Translations under genes and position numbers: made by a program | NCBI GenBank assembly: GCA_021014325.1 | Contig: CM037472.1 | Coordinates: forward strand, 31,582,234-31,646,233 | Direction of reading: 5' to 3' | Origin: Plazaster borealis | Lineage: Eukaryota; Echinodermata; Asteroidea; Forcipulatida; Labidiasteridae | Length of the DNA stretch: 64,000 nucleotides | Notes under the pieces: generated by a model | What the model saw: only the letters and a program-made list of their open reading frames with translations | Told to the model about the DNA's origin: nothing | Databases searched by the model: none | Part shown: piece after piece, positions 1 to 11,689 of the stretch | Position numbering within the stretch: the stretch's first letter is position 1 | How the letters are laid out: every line of letters begins with the position of its first letter

Positions 1-3000
1 ATCAATGGCCAACTAAAGTAATATTTTTTTTAAACAACCAAGACAACAACAAAAACCACCGAAAACCCAGTTCGCTTTACATGTTTTAGACAAACTGCTA
101 ACTGAATCCCAATATTTAGTGTACTTTGACGCCAAATGATATGAAGAAAATGATGTCTTGTAATTTCAGCGAGAGTCTGGTGTTGCGAGCACTGTCTGGC
201 ATCATTAATCAACAAGAGTATTAAAAAAATAAAATATAAAAAAATTAAATTAAATTAAATGGGACAACAAGATATGGCCTGCCCAGATGTGGTAAAATAA
301 AGGATGAATGCACATATATTTACAACATATGGCCTTCAGTACACAAACTTTTCAAGTTCAGTACCTTGAGAACATTGCTGATGTTACCTTTATCCTCGAT
401 GCCCGGACAACAAATTAACATACAGCACTTCCTTTGATGCTGGTACCAGCACTTTTGAATTCTGTCTGCTAATTATATTTCTGTCATGTGCTCTAATAAT
501 ACAATTTGAATTTTGTACAGTCTTTGCGATCGAGCTGAACAAAATATACAAAAAAAGTGAAATAGATTTCATTGCAATTAATAACATTTATTAATAATGA
601 TTCCATTCAAAACAATACAGCACATACAGAGCACTGTAGGTAATTACTTTATGTTAATGGTGAAAACCGTTTGGTTTAAAAACTCTTTTTTGATTGAGAG
701 GGGAAAAAACCCAATTAGTCCTAAGAAACTCTCAACACTTTCTGTAAAACATACTTTTGTGATTTTTACTTTAAAAAAACTTTGTTTTCTTTAAAAGAAG
801 AATAATCTAACTCCCAAAACAACAAATTCTCAATTGAAATGAAATGAACAAAAATTGAATTCATTTATGCTATTTGAAAAACTTTTAAATACCACAATTA
901 GTATGAGAGAAATAATCCACACAGACTGCACAATACAACATATATAAATAAGGTAGATATACAAGAACAAGAGTTGAGTAAAGTCTGATCAAGTAAAGAC
1001 CCCCCCCCCCCCAAAAAAAAAAAACAAACAAAACAAAAGAAAAAGAAAAAAGAAAGTTATAAAAAATGAAATGAAATTTAAAAAAAAAAAAAAAATTTGC
1101 AATTCCAAGCTACTGGAATTTATCAGTACTAAGTACAGCCTGTTTATACAGAAAAACAGATGAAAGAGTGGAATAATTACAGTATTTCAAACCTTATAAA
1201 TGGGCCACAGGGAATGGGTAAGGTGAGTTACATTGCCAACTACACTACAAAAAGTTGATATCGATTTCAAATCTCAATTCATCTGTCACTGGGGAGTTGG
1301 GACACAACCGCACCTCCTCTCTTTCCTCTACACTTTGCCTAAGATGGTGGACTATTAGCAATAACCTGGGGAGAGCAACAAGTTTACACTCACAGATAGT
1401 TTCTTGCTCAAACCTTGGTCTGGAAATTTAACTCAAGAGGTAATTTATATCAACCTCCTCCCGCTATATGCTTCATTTACAAGCTACGTGTGACAACAAA
1501 ATTGCGGAAGATGTACCATCATCAACAAGACCTGTTAGCAGGTCTTGGTGCACCACAGAATACGGTCCCCCCCCCCCTCCCACAAAGTTGTTTGAAGTGA
1601 ATAATTAATCACCGTTCAAGCACTAATTTGAATGTACTTTGAACGTGTCACTTTCCTGCTTCAGACCCAATGTTGGCTACCTATGTGGCGTACTTTTCCC
1701 ATTAAAAAGTGCAGTAACCATAGACCTTTTTAAAATAATTGAAAGTACAAAATCTGCCTTTTCCCTAAATGGATGTGGCCGCACAGTGTCAACATTGGGG
1801 TTTGGAATTAGATTGAAGTTGGCACGGCTTTCAAAACTATGTTTCAGTGTCACGTCAGTGTCCAAAATTAATGGTGTTTTACTTTTTCAGAGAGCAAGTG
1901 ACGCTGTCTGAATATGTAAAGCATCACTTTGTAAGTTTTTTTTTTTAACAGTTAGGGATTTTAATAGCATTTGTCCTGGTTTAGCATTTTGTTTATTTGC
2001 TTTTAAATTCTAAATAAATTATTGATTTTTTTAAAGCAAGAAAAACTCATGAGAGCAATTGTCATCTTTAAGATATCTGAAGTCTTAATCTCTTGGTTCT
2101 TGATGGCGTAAACTTTGAATCTTTCTATTTCATTTGACGAGAAGGGGTTTAGTGCCGTTTGATTTCCCTCATCACCCCCAAGCAAAGATAACTTGTAATT
2201 TATTTATATTTATATTTGTTTATTGATAACCACAAGTGGTTACCAGCCACTAACAGGTATCATTAAATAAGAAAGCATAAATCAAAACATCAAATAAACT
2301 AAATATTTAAATGTTTTACGGGTATGATATTCTTCCTACTTGAGTCTGATTTTCGTTTTTGTTTTGGGGTTTTTTTTGCCCTTGGATAACTCAGAAAAAT
2401 GTGATTAAATAGCCTGAAATGTTTAAGCCTACACCATGTGCAAGCTACATGTAGGTGTTTCCTTTTACTACTTGATAAAATATTCCTACTTTTTCCAAGG
2501 ACCAGTTATGATGCCTGAATTTAAGAAAACCGTAAACAAGTAAAAATATAAAATGGCATAAAATTATATAGAAATAAAAACAAAAAATATTGAATTTAAT
2601 ATACAGTATGTAAATAATACATTAATATGCAAATCTTCCATTAAAAATGACATCAATAAATGAAGAAACACTAAGTAGGAAACTCTGTTACTTAATTCTG
2701 CTGAATGCAAGTTGTGCTTTGATACCAGCCTACTGTTCTGCACTCTTGTTTTACAGTATGATCAGAACAGTGTTCAATTGTATACAATCCACTAGCAGGG
2801 TTGAGCAGAAAGTACATGTGCATGTCATGGTCATATCTTTATGTACAATGCAACAAAGGTATTGCACATGAGTAAACGCACGCCATTTATCGGTGTACTT
2901 ATTGTCTAGGGTGGACAAACCATGCGCCATGTTGTTGAAAAGACACAAAATAGCTTGAAATTAGTCGGACCATAGGACCGAGTCTGGTGGCGGCGGCATC

Positions 3001-3872
3001 AATTTCATGCTTCGGTTGTCAAAACACAATTACCTACCCCCCATTTAATTACTTCTGTGTATATTTGAGTTCATGGTTGAATCTCAAATGTTCCAGTTTG
3101 AGGATCGGTGTCTCGATCGGATACAAGAAATCCACCACCATAAAAGAGGGGGAGTAGTGATGAAATTTCTGAATAAGATGATATACATGATATCTAAAAT
3201 AAAATAAAAACATAGCGTAGGAATTTTTTTTTTGTTCACTGCTCATAACACTGTGACGACCCAAAGTTGGCTATATAGTACTATGATCCAAATGCTGTAT
3301 ATAATACCAGTGCTGTATAATACAACTTGAGTCACTCGATGAGTTTTTGTTTCTGTGATGTACATGTACATCACCCTTTAAAATTTGAGCCACTATAGGA
3401 CTGTATCATTCAACTTATGGATGTCGAATGTAACCTCTCTCCGTCCAGAAGAGGTGGAGGAACTTCCAAGGATATAGAGTCATGGGATGTAGCATTAAGA
3501 ATGTGATGGGGGTTATTTATTAAGTCGGAAGTGAGACTAATGGGAGGAAAACTATGCACATTAAAGGTTTGGTAGAGGTACCCAAGTCCAAGGGCATGGC
3601 ACTTTCTACTGTACTCAGACCAGCAGCTTGGGACTCATTGCTATGGCTATTTTTAAAAACGGCCAGGACTTTTAGGAGTCAAAGATTACAGCCGGCAACT
3701 TGTGAAAGTAATCTTGTGAACAATAATGTTGGTTTAGCTGGACCATCTTGATCTGACTGTTGGGGTGAAGGGTTCACTCTGAAGGAAGCGATACTAATTT
3801 CCTTGAGGGTTGAGTTTTGTATTCATTACACTGAACAGAGGTGATATTTCAGCACAAATATTATATTAGTTT
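1..3872. other. non-coding DNA, no gene seen
   Basis: No ORF with recognisable protein content on either strand; the open frames here are short and low-complexity. It holds a poly-C/poly-A tract at about 1000-1030, an A-run near 1080-1095, and one inverted-repeat element (2320-2519, listed separately). It may lie in the first intron of the BCL11 gene or upstream of that gene; the missing first exon prevents a decision. Confidence 0.6.
2320..2519. repeat. inverted-repeat element, CAGGCATGATATTC family, copy 1
   Basis: It begins with an eroded form of CAGGCATGATATTC followed by TTCCTACTTGAGTCTGATTT and ends near the inverse ATGATGCCTG. Related copies are at 21767-21933 and 35428-35604. All three share the internal block AAATAGCCTGA. 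It is about 200 bp with no coding capacity, so a MITE-like element is the likely reading. Confidence 0.6.
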
Positions 3873-4275
3873 CCTAAGGCTTGAATTTTACACTAGACCG
3901 CAGGGCAGTGGTTTTAGTGTCGGGCCAGTAAACTTAGGACCGGACAAGTCCGGCTGTCTTGTGTTTTACAACTGAATAACTATACCTCACTGCGTAATTT
4001 CTTGAACAGAAACAAATTATGTTCAAATGTTGACCTTGAGTCTGTAAAAACCTTTCAATTCTGTTGAGTAATGAAGTATAATTAATACCTCAACAAGATA
4101 GCAATCTTCAATCTTCTCTTACATGTCTCAGTGCTTAATTGTTCAAATAAAAACAGTTAAATGCATGTTAAACTGTATCAGGACTCAGGAAGGTTTTTTT
4201 CTGGTCTTGTACAACATTTTCTGGTCCAGTAAAACTTTTGACCTACAATCCCTGCAGTCTTGTGGATTTTTCTCC
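3873..4275 (+). repeat. dispersed repeat with GGGCCAGTAAAC core, copy 1
   Basis: It contains the block GGGCCAGTAAACTTAGGACC and, about 330 bp later, a CCCTGCAGTCTTGTGG block. The same two blocks in the same order occur at 13342-13625, and inverted at 38715-39132. The 164-codon open frame at 4123-4617 overlaps the repeat and is not taken as a gene. It is probably a non-autonomous transposon with ends related to CAGGGCTTC. Confidence 0.6.
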
Positions 4276-6604
4276 CAAATTCGAGCCCAGATTGTGAACA
4301 GTACATGCAGGCCTACATGGAAGAATAAAATCACTTTCACAGTTTGGAGATTAAAATTTACAGAGCAACTTTATGAAATACCCAACACCACCCCTTTTCT
4401 CTCCGACCTCCGCATTGCCACTTCCCCTGGTCTAAAAAAAGATCACCGCCCCTATTTCCCACCTGTTCAAAATGAGGAGAGGTTGCCTGTTCTGTTTGGG
4501 CTACAGCAACATCATGTCTGCCTCATTGAGCCATCAATCTTCGCGGCCAAAACCTGGGTGTTTGTGTGCAGTAATTATCTAGGCTGGTTCATGAAGGGTG
4601 TACTCCAGATTGCATAGCCGGGCTAATTTCTTTTGGATTGGCCAGCCAGCCCTCCTCATTGGGGCACATCAATCTGGATTTTGTCCAAGGCCTTGTGACT
4701 TTGAAGAAACAGTTTTTGTGTTAGGGGTCTTTTCCGCCCAACGTGGAAGTTGCTGATGCCACCAAAAGAATACTTCTTATTATGATGGATTGGTTGTAAA
4801 CCCCAAGACAGATGTGACTTGAGCTTCATGTTTGACTCAATGCTTTGGATTTTCTTCTTTTTTGCGATGAGTTTGACATCACTTTCTGCAATCAAAGGGG
4901 GGGCAGGTTACACCCTTCACCCAACCTACATCTACGGATGTCACTTTAAATGACTCTAGATCTTGTGATAAGATTACCATGTCAATTAACCAGTAATTGA
5001 TGCATCCTTTTTGTATGTACAGGTGTATTATAGTGCTTCCCTTTTCTTTCATTCAATAGTGTGGAGAGGGGGAGAGTCGAGCCGGGTTGTGACAATGGTC
5101 ACCAGTACCATCATTCAGTGATATATTTGTGGTGACAGACTCCCTCTGTACACCCCTGGCGGCCTTGAACTTTCTGTCATGTTTTCACACATTGAGGTGG
5201 TTTAATTGCCTCTCAGGAAGTCGCTTCCAATTCCGCCACAAAAAAATGGGCCCTTAGCGCTGTGAGTTAGAAGCCTAGTGGAGGAGAGGGAGATGGGGGG
5301 CTATGTGATGTTAGGTTCCTCTGAGCTCTTGCAAAGTAAATTGGTGATATAGACACCTTGCACCAACACGTGGCTACTGTCTACCACTCGCCATTTTGGG
5401 AGTCGAATTGCACGTACAAATTATGGTTAGCGTGTGAACACTGCGTCCCTTAAATGCGTGCAGCACTGTTTAACACAAGGGGACAAAATGGCGCTACCAA
5501 GATTAATGTGATGATGACATCATGGGCTCCATTTCATGGCTCTGCTTACCACTGAATTCTGCATGCGCTTACATTCCCTGGACTATTGGTGCTACTTATA
5601 TTGACTCATTTGACCTAATGTCATCACCACAATAAATCTTGGTGGCTTTCATTTGGGAGTCAGTTTTCCTGTGTCTAACCATAGAGAAAGGAGCCACAGT
5701 GGCCTTTCTCTATGGTCTAACCATGGTCTAACACACTGTGTAATGCGCCCTTTCTGCAACGTACACGCTCACCATATTGTTACATGCATTTTTTATTTCC
5801 AAAATGGCAGACCGTGGACTAACACTGTAGCCGCGTGAGACGTCAGTGCATGGAGGATACAGTACTAATGTTAAAAACTAAGCTTTCAAGTTGAAATTCT
5901 CGCATTGATTTCCAATCATTAATGTCAACTAATATTAAACATATATTGGATGCATGAGTGCAATGTCACAGAATACAATCCTGAGGTGATATGTGGACTA
6001 TTCGACAAGGCGAAGCCGGGTGAAATGGAAAAGCCAGATTTTGCTGAGTGATTATATTAGATGCGACAATGCACGAAAAACAGATGCATTCAGTATTTGT
6101 TTTATATAACTCATACTCATCCTCATATTCATCCTTGTCATTTTGATTTTTTTTTCGTAATAAACACAAAATAGACGGGGGGGGGGGGGGGGGGGCACGT
6201 CCACCCCAAACTCTGAAAATTCTCAATACTCCTTCTAAACAATGTGGACGTCTCCACCGTCCACTGTGACACGTCCTTGCCTCAATTAGATAAATGGGTG
6301 GGGAAGGCTTATTTTGGAAACGGTGCTGCAAAGCGTCCAAAGTGTCCTATAGTTATCCATATAGGACTCCTATATTAAATTTTAAAGTATTGTGGCAGTA
6401 TACGTGGCAAAATAAAGGATGACATGTGGGGCTTGTTCCACGTATCTCTATGTGCAGTATAAAACTTCAATTAGTGATCTTAAAAATGGTGCTGATTAAT
6501 GAAATGGTGAAGGCTGAAATTTAATCAATAATCACAGGATTAAAAAGGAGCAAAGAAAGACAGGTTTTGGCACCAAAGAAGAAAGATCTATGGTGAATTT
6601 GAAG
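4276..6604. other. non-coding DNA, no gene seen
   Basis: No supported gene. A half-copy of the GGGCC-ended MITE family lies at about 5525-5590 (GGGCTCCATTTCATGG then GCTTACC). A run of about 20 G residues lies at 6177-6196. A short palindromic pair (CCATAGAGAAAGGAG with CCTTTCTCTATGG) lies near 5680-5717. Confidence 0.55.
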
Positions 6605-7058
6605 TTAAAGGTAGGGTCATAGATTGGTTTTTATCAACGTAATGCTGATTTATAGCCAAAAGTTAAAAGAAACAGGCAATAAAAGTCACATGTGAAAGTT
6701 TCATCGGAATACAGTGTCTACTTGCTGAGAAAACATCAACAAAACTGTCACGGTATTTTCACAAGAGCGTCGAATCTATCCACAATGAGCGAGGTGACAG
6801 CGGGTACCAACCGCATCTCTGGCCACAGCATTTGAGAACGAACACCAGCCCTCAGAAATCTGAGGAATGATTTATGCATGAATCGTTTATCTCAGATTCA
6901 AATGTTTTGGGGTGCAAAATTATACAAACCATATAGCTTCGAAGGGAATCGTTTCTTAAAATAGTTTGTACTATCAACAGCTGCAGTGCTTCTCACCAAG
7001 TAAGTTTTTTTGGTAATTAGTTTGTGGAGTATTTACCAATCTATCAGCCTACCTTTAA
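6605..7058. repeat. TTAA-flanked MITE, AGGTAGGG sub-type
   Basis: The element runs from AGGTAGGGTCATAGATTGGT after a TTAA (6605-6608) to ACCAATCTAT...CCTACCT before a TTAA (7055-7058). Terminal inverted repeats plus a TTAA duplication are what piggyBac-class elements leave (known family behaviour); the class assignment is inference. It is about 446 bp with no ORF. Copies of the same sub-type are at 27744 (5' half, rearranged) and 57364-57755 (opposite orientation). Confidence 0.8.
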
Positions 7059-8659
7059 GAAAAGATTGAAAGTCGCTGGTAAGCAGGAAATTCGGAAGAA
7101 ATTTCCATAGTGAGGCAGTATGTGTGGGAAGAAAATTGATGATTACCTTTAGAATAATTTGCTTTGGGGGCAGGCTCTGTACACGGTTCCTTTCATTATT
7201 TCACTCCCTCTTTGTTTATCTTGGAAATCATCTGCCTTTAGCTTCTTGACGGCACAGTTTAAGTTGACCAAATGAATTGATTGATCAACATTCGTACATA
7301 CCAGGATGCTTTTGCTGTGGCTGTCAATACTAATATTGACAGGAATACGACACAACATCTCAGGGAGAGAACATGAGTGTGCAGACCAGAGTCTCAACCC
7401 CTAGAAAGCTGACATCTAAAAAGGAAAAGTAATTATTTTCTAATTGGAACCATTACCCCTCTACAGCAACATTAGCAATGAGCTTGGTTGCGGCCACAGT
7501 GGTATTTATGTCTCAAGGTTAGAGGGCCATATGACTCAGAGACTGTCATGACTGTATAAGAAGCACCGGTATCCTGTTACATGCTCTCTGCAACTCTTAA
7601 GATAGGCCGTGATTTGCTGGCCAAGATTGCCGACATCTTGACTTCAAACTGGATATCAAACTGGATGTCTCAAATCAGGATCCGTATCTCGGGTAGTTCG
7701 TCTTTAAGTGATGAAAAGCGATTCCCATGCTAGTGTTTGTCAATCACCAGGTTGGGTCGGTGTGGAAACGAGAAAAACTTTAGCATACTTAAAGGGTGAC
7801 GAACATCATTGTTTTTGGAGGGAATAAGTTAATTCCACTCCTCTGTAGATCATGATGCGGCCCATTAAAATTCTCTCATTAAAATCAATCTGACCAAACC
7901 GAGGCTGGAAGGAGAGATAGTATGGTTCCTTTTTTGTACAATGAATATTGGCATTCATTACTGTTATTGGATACAAGGAACATGACCAAGATGGTGGCAG
8001 CATGATAATGGCCTATAGTTTTCACAAAACTTGCCAAAAAACCAACCTGTGAAGTTTCCAAGAAGTAGTTGATGTTTTGACAGACATTTTGTGGATGTTT
8101 TATATTGGGCTTTAATCGGTTGTGGCAATTAAAATAACAAAAAGAGAATTTGGTGGTCTTCCGTTGCTATTTTTTCGCTACTTTGACAGTATCTCAGATA
8201 GAAATATTTCCCTGTAAGATTGCTAATTGGTATGAACAGTGAGCTTTCAGATTAAACTATAAATAGTTTGTTTAGGATCATTATCAATCTTGTACGTTGT
8301 CTTGAAAGTTTGTTCCTTGGAATGTAACATGATTTTTTTATTTTCCAATCTCTAATTTAAACCTCGCTCTGTAATGAAGGTATTAATGTGTGTTTTAGGC
8401 AGGGCTCATTGTTTACATTTACACACTTGAACCATCCTCAGCAAAACATGCCATTAACTATAAGCAAAATTGTGATATAATAATGTGTGCTGATTTACCA
8501 ATGCCCCATCAGTGTGTAGAGATGCAGAAAACAAAACGCCTACACTAGCCTCTTCAGATGACCGATTGAAGAGCAATGAAGACTATGGTCTTTTTTTTAA
8601 TTAAGAGACAATGTTGGACCCTTGGAGGGATTTACTGATTACTTTTGTTTCTTTTGGCT
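7059..8659. other. non-coding DNA, no gene seen
   Basis: No recognisable protein on either strand and no clear structured element. Frames up to 82 codons occur (7149-7397, minus) but resemble nothing I know and show no splice-site context. Confidence 0.55.
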
Positions 8660-8905
8660 CAAAGAGGGGCTCCAAGGTCAAATTTAGTTTTGTGATGTTC
8701 TCATTTTCCAATAGATAGAAACTGTTACGAGTTTCTAATCTCGGGTTGAAGCGGTGTAAAATGCCACTATGTTTGATACTCTTCAAATGCAATTTTTGTC
8801 AAAATCCAACAACATTCGATGACGTCACATTTCACAATTTTTAGTTGACTCCTGAATGTTAATGATATTCAATCAAAACGGCATTAAATTTAACCTTTTA
8901 ACTAG
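8660..8905 (+). repeat. half-copy of TTAA MITE, AGAGGGGCTCC sub-type
   Basis: It starts AAAGAGGGGCTCCAAGG, continues with TTTTGTGATG and TCATTTTCCAATAGATAG, and ends near AAACGGCATTAAATTTAA. It matches the left half of the complete elements at 30385-30858 and 61513-62028. The right half with the inverse terminus is absent. Confidence 0.75.
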
Positions 8906-9734
8906 AACTAAACTCTCCGTTCACATTTTAATCATAAGCGTGGACAACCGTCTTTTAGCATGACATCTGGTCAAAGGTCAAGGATGAAATAGTGGCATAC
9001 ATTCGTTATCAAATATGCCTGGAGCTGTTTCTTTTGATATCAAGACATTAAACATTACTCAGGTGGAAGAGGTCTTTTGTTGTGGCTTGATTGAAAAATC
9101 CTCCATTTCATAATGTTCGACCTTCCTATGAAGGAAAAGAAATATGCCTGAAAGCCTTTTAAGATTTCATGTTAAAGTGCTGGTAACTTCAAGGATGAAA
9201 ACTTTTCTTCTGTCTGCAGTTAATGTCTCCTCTTCATTGTGTAAAATTCTTACTCAATTAAATTTTCATTCAGTTCTTTCCCTGAGCATTTCTTTATTTT
9301 GTTATCTTTTTTGTCTTTTCCAGTTTCTTGTTTCCCTTAGAAACTCTTTAAAATATATTCTCTTCATTCTCTTTCTCCTTCATTCTCTTCATTCTTCATT
9401 TTTTTTTTTGAGGGGGGGGGTAGTTAAAAAAGGATATTATTTTTCTTGTTTCTTACTAAGTTGTGTTGTTAATTCATTATTCATTATTTTTTGTGTTACC
9501 TATTCAGTCATTTCACAGATAGATACAAATCACGTTTATGTCTAATTTGGCAAGAATATGGTAAATTAGCCCAAACGTCAGTCACTGAAGTAGGTACTGT
9601 GTCTGGTTTAAAAAAAAAAAAATTGTAATCAATCTATTAATCTATTAAACATATAATGAATATGATGTTGGCATTAACTTGGTGTGTACCACCTGGAAAA
9701 GAACATCTTATTAGATATTGACGAAAGGAAAATA
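8906..9734. other. non-coding DNA with pyrimidine-rich stretch
   Basis: The stretch 9210-9420 is strongly T/C-rich on the plus strand and ends in a run of G near 9412-9420. The open frame crossing it (9144-9545) owes its Phe/Leu/Ser bias to that composition, so I do not call a gene. Confidence 0.5.
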
Positions 9735-10296
9735 ATATCATCGTGTGCCCGGAAGAAGTGCGTAAGGCTCTAGGCCCTTCTTCCAGACGCATAGAGTAAA
9801 GGCCGTAAGCAATAAAATGGCTCCTGACAAAAAAAAGTGGCATTAACTCTTTTAGTGCCAAGGTCGTACGTGTACGATCTATAATTATGTACTCAAACAT
9901 TGTCATCAATCGTACATGTACGACCAATAATATACATGTTATCACGAAAGGGCAATATCACTCTTTGACTTTGGGATGTACCAAGGCAAATCAGCAAGAT
10001 ATATTTTGCTTGGTGAAAAAGACATATTTATTTTTTCTAAAATACAGAATTTCGAAAAAGCTGGGCATTGTAGGTTCAAAACGCAAACAAATTTTGTTGC
10101 AAAAATTACCCCAAAGACATATTTGATCCCATTCCCAAGCAGAATTTAACCTGAAGTCCTATAATGATTTATGAATGACAGAAAACCGATCAAACTTTCA
10201 CACCCGGTTTTCTTGAAACAGAATTTTGCACAGTAATTGCTTATGCCCTTTCTGCGGTAACCTTTTTGTTATGTCCTTCCGGGCACACGACGATAT
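9735..10296. repeat. inverted-repeat element with CGTGTGCCCGGAAG ends
   Basis: The left end ATATCATCGTGTGCCCGGAA is mirrored by TTCCGGGCACACGACGATAT at the right end, about 560 bp apart. Inside lies a second inverted pair, GGTCGTACGTGTACGATC (about 9860) and ATCGTACATGTACGACC (about 9909), able to form a hairpin. No coding frame fits it. It is a MITE or foldback element by structure. Confidence 0.7.
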
Positions 10297-10984
10297 CTAC
10301 ATGTAACTCGAGCAAAAGATCATTCCTAGCACTGAACAAAATGAAAAGTTAGTGTGCCTGATTACAAAGTCATTTGGAGATATTATATGACTTATATTAG
10401 ACTCTGGAATGCATCCTTGGTTGAAAGGTTACATGATGTAGATAAAACGTTCTCCTAGTCATAGGTTGAACAGATTGGAGAAGGATGTTATCATCATCTC
10501 AACCTAGAAATTTCATCTTTGAGAGGGCAAGGCCGTTTTAATTTTTTCAAAGGGCACTGCCATTGGAAAATCTTAAGGTCTGTGGAGAACTCTTGAAGGG
10601 GCACCAAGACAAGAACTAGGGCAACAGAGGCCATGGCCTCCGTTTATCTTCAGTATTAATAGACATACTAATTTTCCTCTCCATCTTTGTTCCTCAGTTG
10701 TTCTATCTTGATTTTCAGACGTTATATTTATTTTGTTCCTTATTCTGATATGCCTGTTTTTGTTAATATTTAATTTATTTTTCTGTCAATGTTTGTTGAC
10801 ATCCTGAATTGCGTTTCCCCTCATAGGGTTCATCTTCCTTTTTGTCTCCACTTAAATCTTTCTGGAAACAAAACAAAGGACCCTCAAAAGTGCCTAGCTC
10901 CTGAAGATACTTGTGTAGAGAAGATGATGAAGAATGTCAGTTTTAGATGTGGGAAGACAGCCCCAAATAGGGGAGATGGACCCA

Positions 10985-11275
10985 AGCTCTGTTGTTGTAA
11001 GCAGCAGAGTGTGGGTTCGAATCCCAGTCATGACTCTTGTGACCTTGAGCAAGTGCATTCTGCTCTACCAGCTAGGCTCCTAGTGGATGATACCCATGCC
11101 TACATTCTTACGGACTGTGAAGGGGGTAACCCTGTTTCAGCCTCAGGAGTAGGTGATAACGTGCCCCTGGTGGCAGTTGATTTGGGTCGATAGCTCAAAT
11201 CAGTTAAGTGTAGCCCTCATCTTGAAGTGGCCGTCCGGCCTTGTGATGTTAGGAGATTAAAACAATTTTTTTTTT
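10985..11275 (+). mobile_element. degenerate tRNA-derived SINE
   Basis: It carries a box B-like GTGGGTTCGAATCCCAGTC at about 11011, then CCTTGAGCAAGTGCATT, and ends in a T-run after GATTAAAACAA (about 11256-11278). The 5' half of the tRNA-like head is missing or eroded. The body differs from the six SINEs elsewhere in this window, so this is a different or older subfamily. Confidence 0.5.
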
Positions 11276-11394
11276 TTAACACAAAACATGCAATCAGGTA
11301 GGGACTGAAAACCCAATCCACATGCAAGGTGCCAGTCGGGATTCGAATCAGGGTCACAAAGGTGAAAGGCAGGGAAGAAACCACTGAGATTGAA

Positions 11395-11682
11395 AATATA
11401 AATGTTCACAGATTTGCACAAAACCTACATGGTATAAAGGGCATTTTGGTGGAAAACTTTCCTTGAAACCTTTTGGCCCGAACTGTCATAGTTTTTGAGA
11501 CATGGGTAAAACAAGTAGTTTTCATCAAGTCTGAAATCTGATGTATGAAAACATAAAAGTTTGGGGGGTTTTTTCTTCACTATTTTCTTTTGACTTTGAT
11601 GACCGATTGAGCTTGAACATTCACAATTCATATGTTGGATCACATTAAGTGTGGATACTGGTCTTTGACAATTACCAATGCT
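11395..11682 (+). repeat. truncated TTAA-type MITE
   Basis: It is similar along its length to the complete element at 60142-60485: TTCACAGATTTGCAC, CTACATGGTATAAAG, GATGACCGATTGAGCTT and ACTGGTCTTTGACAATTACC occur in the same order. Both TTAA ends are lost. Confidence 0.7.
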
Positions 11683-11689
11683 GGCCGCG

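Noticed and set aside
4123..4617. 164-codon open frame, plus strand
   Set aside because: Half of it lies in a dispersed repeat, there is no recognisable domain, and composition follows the surrounding DNA.
10789..11193. 134-codon open frame, plus strand
   Set aside because: It runs through a degenerate tRNA-derived SINE; the sequence reads as repeat translation.
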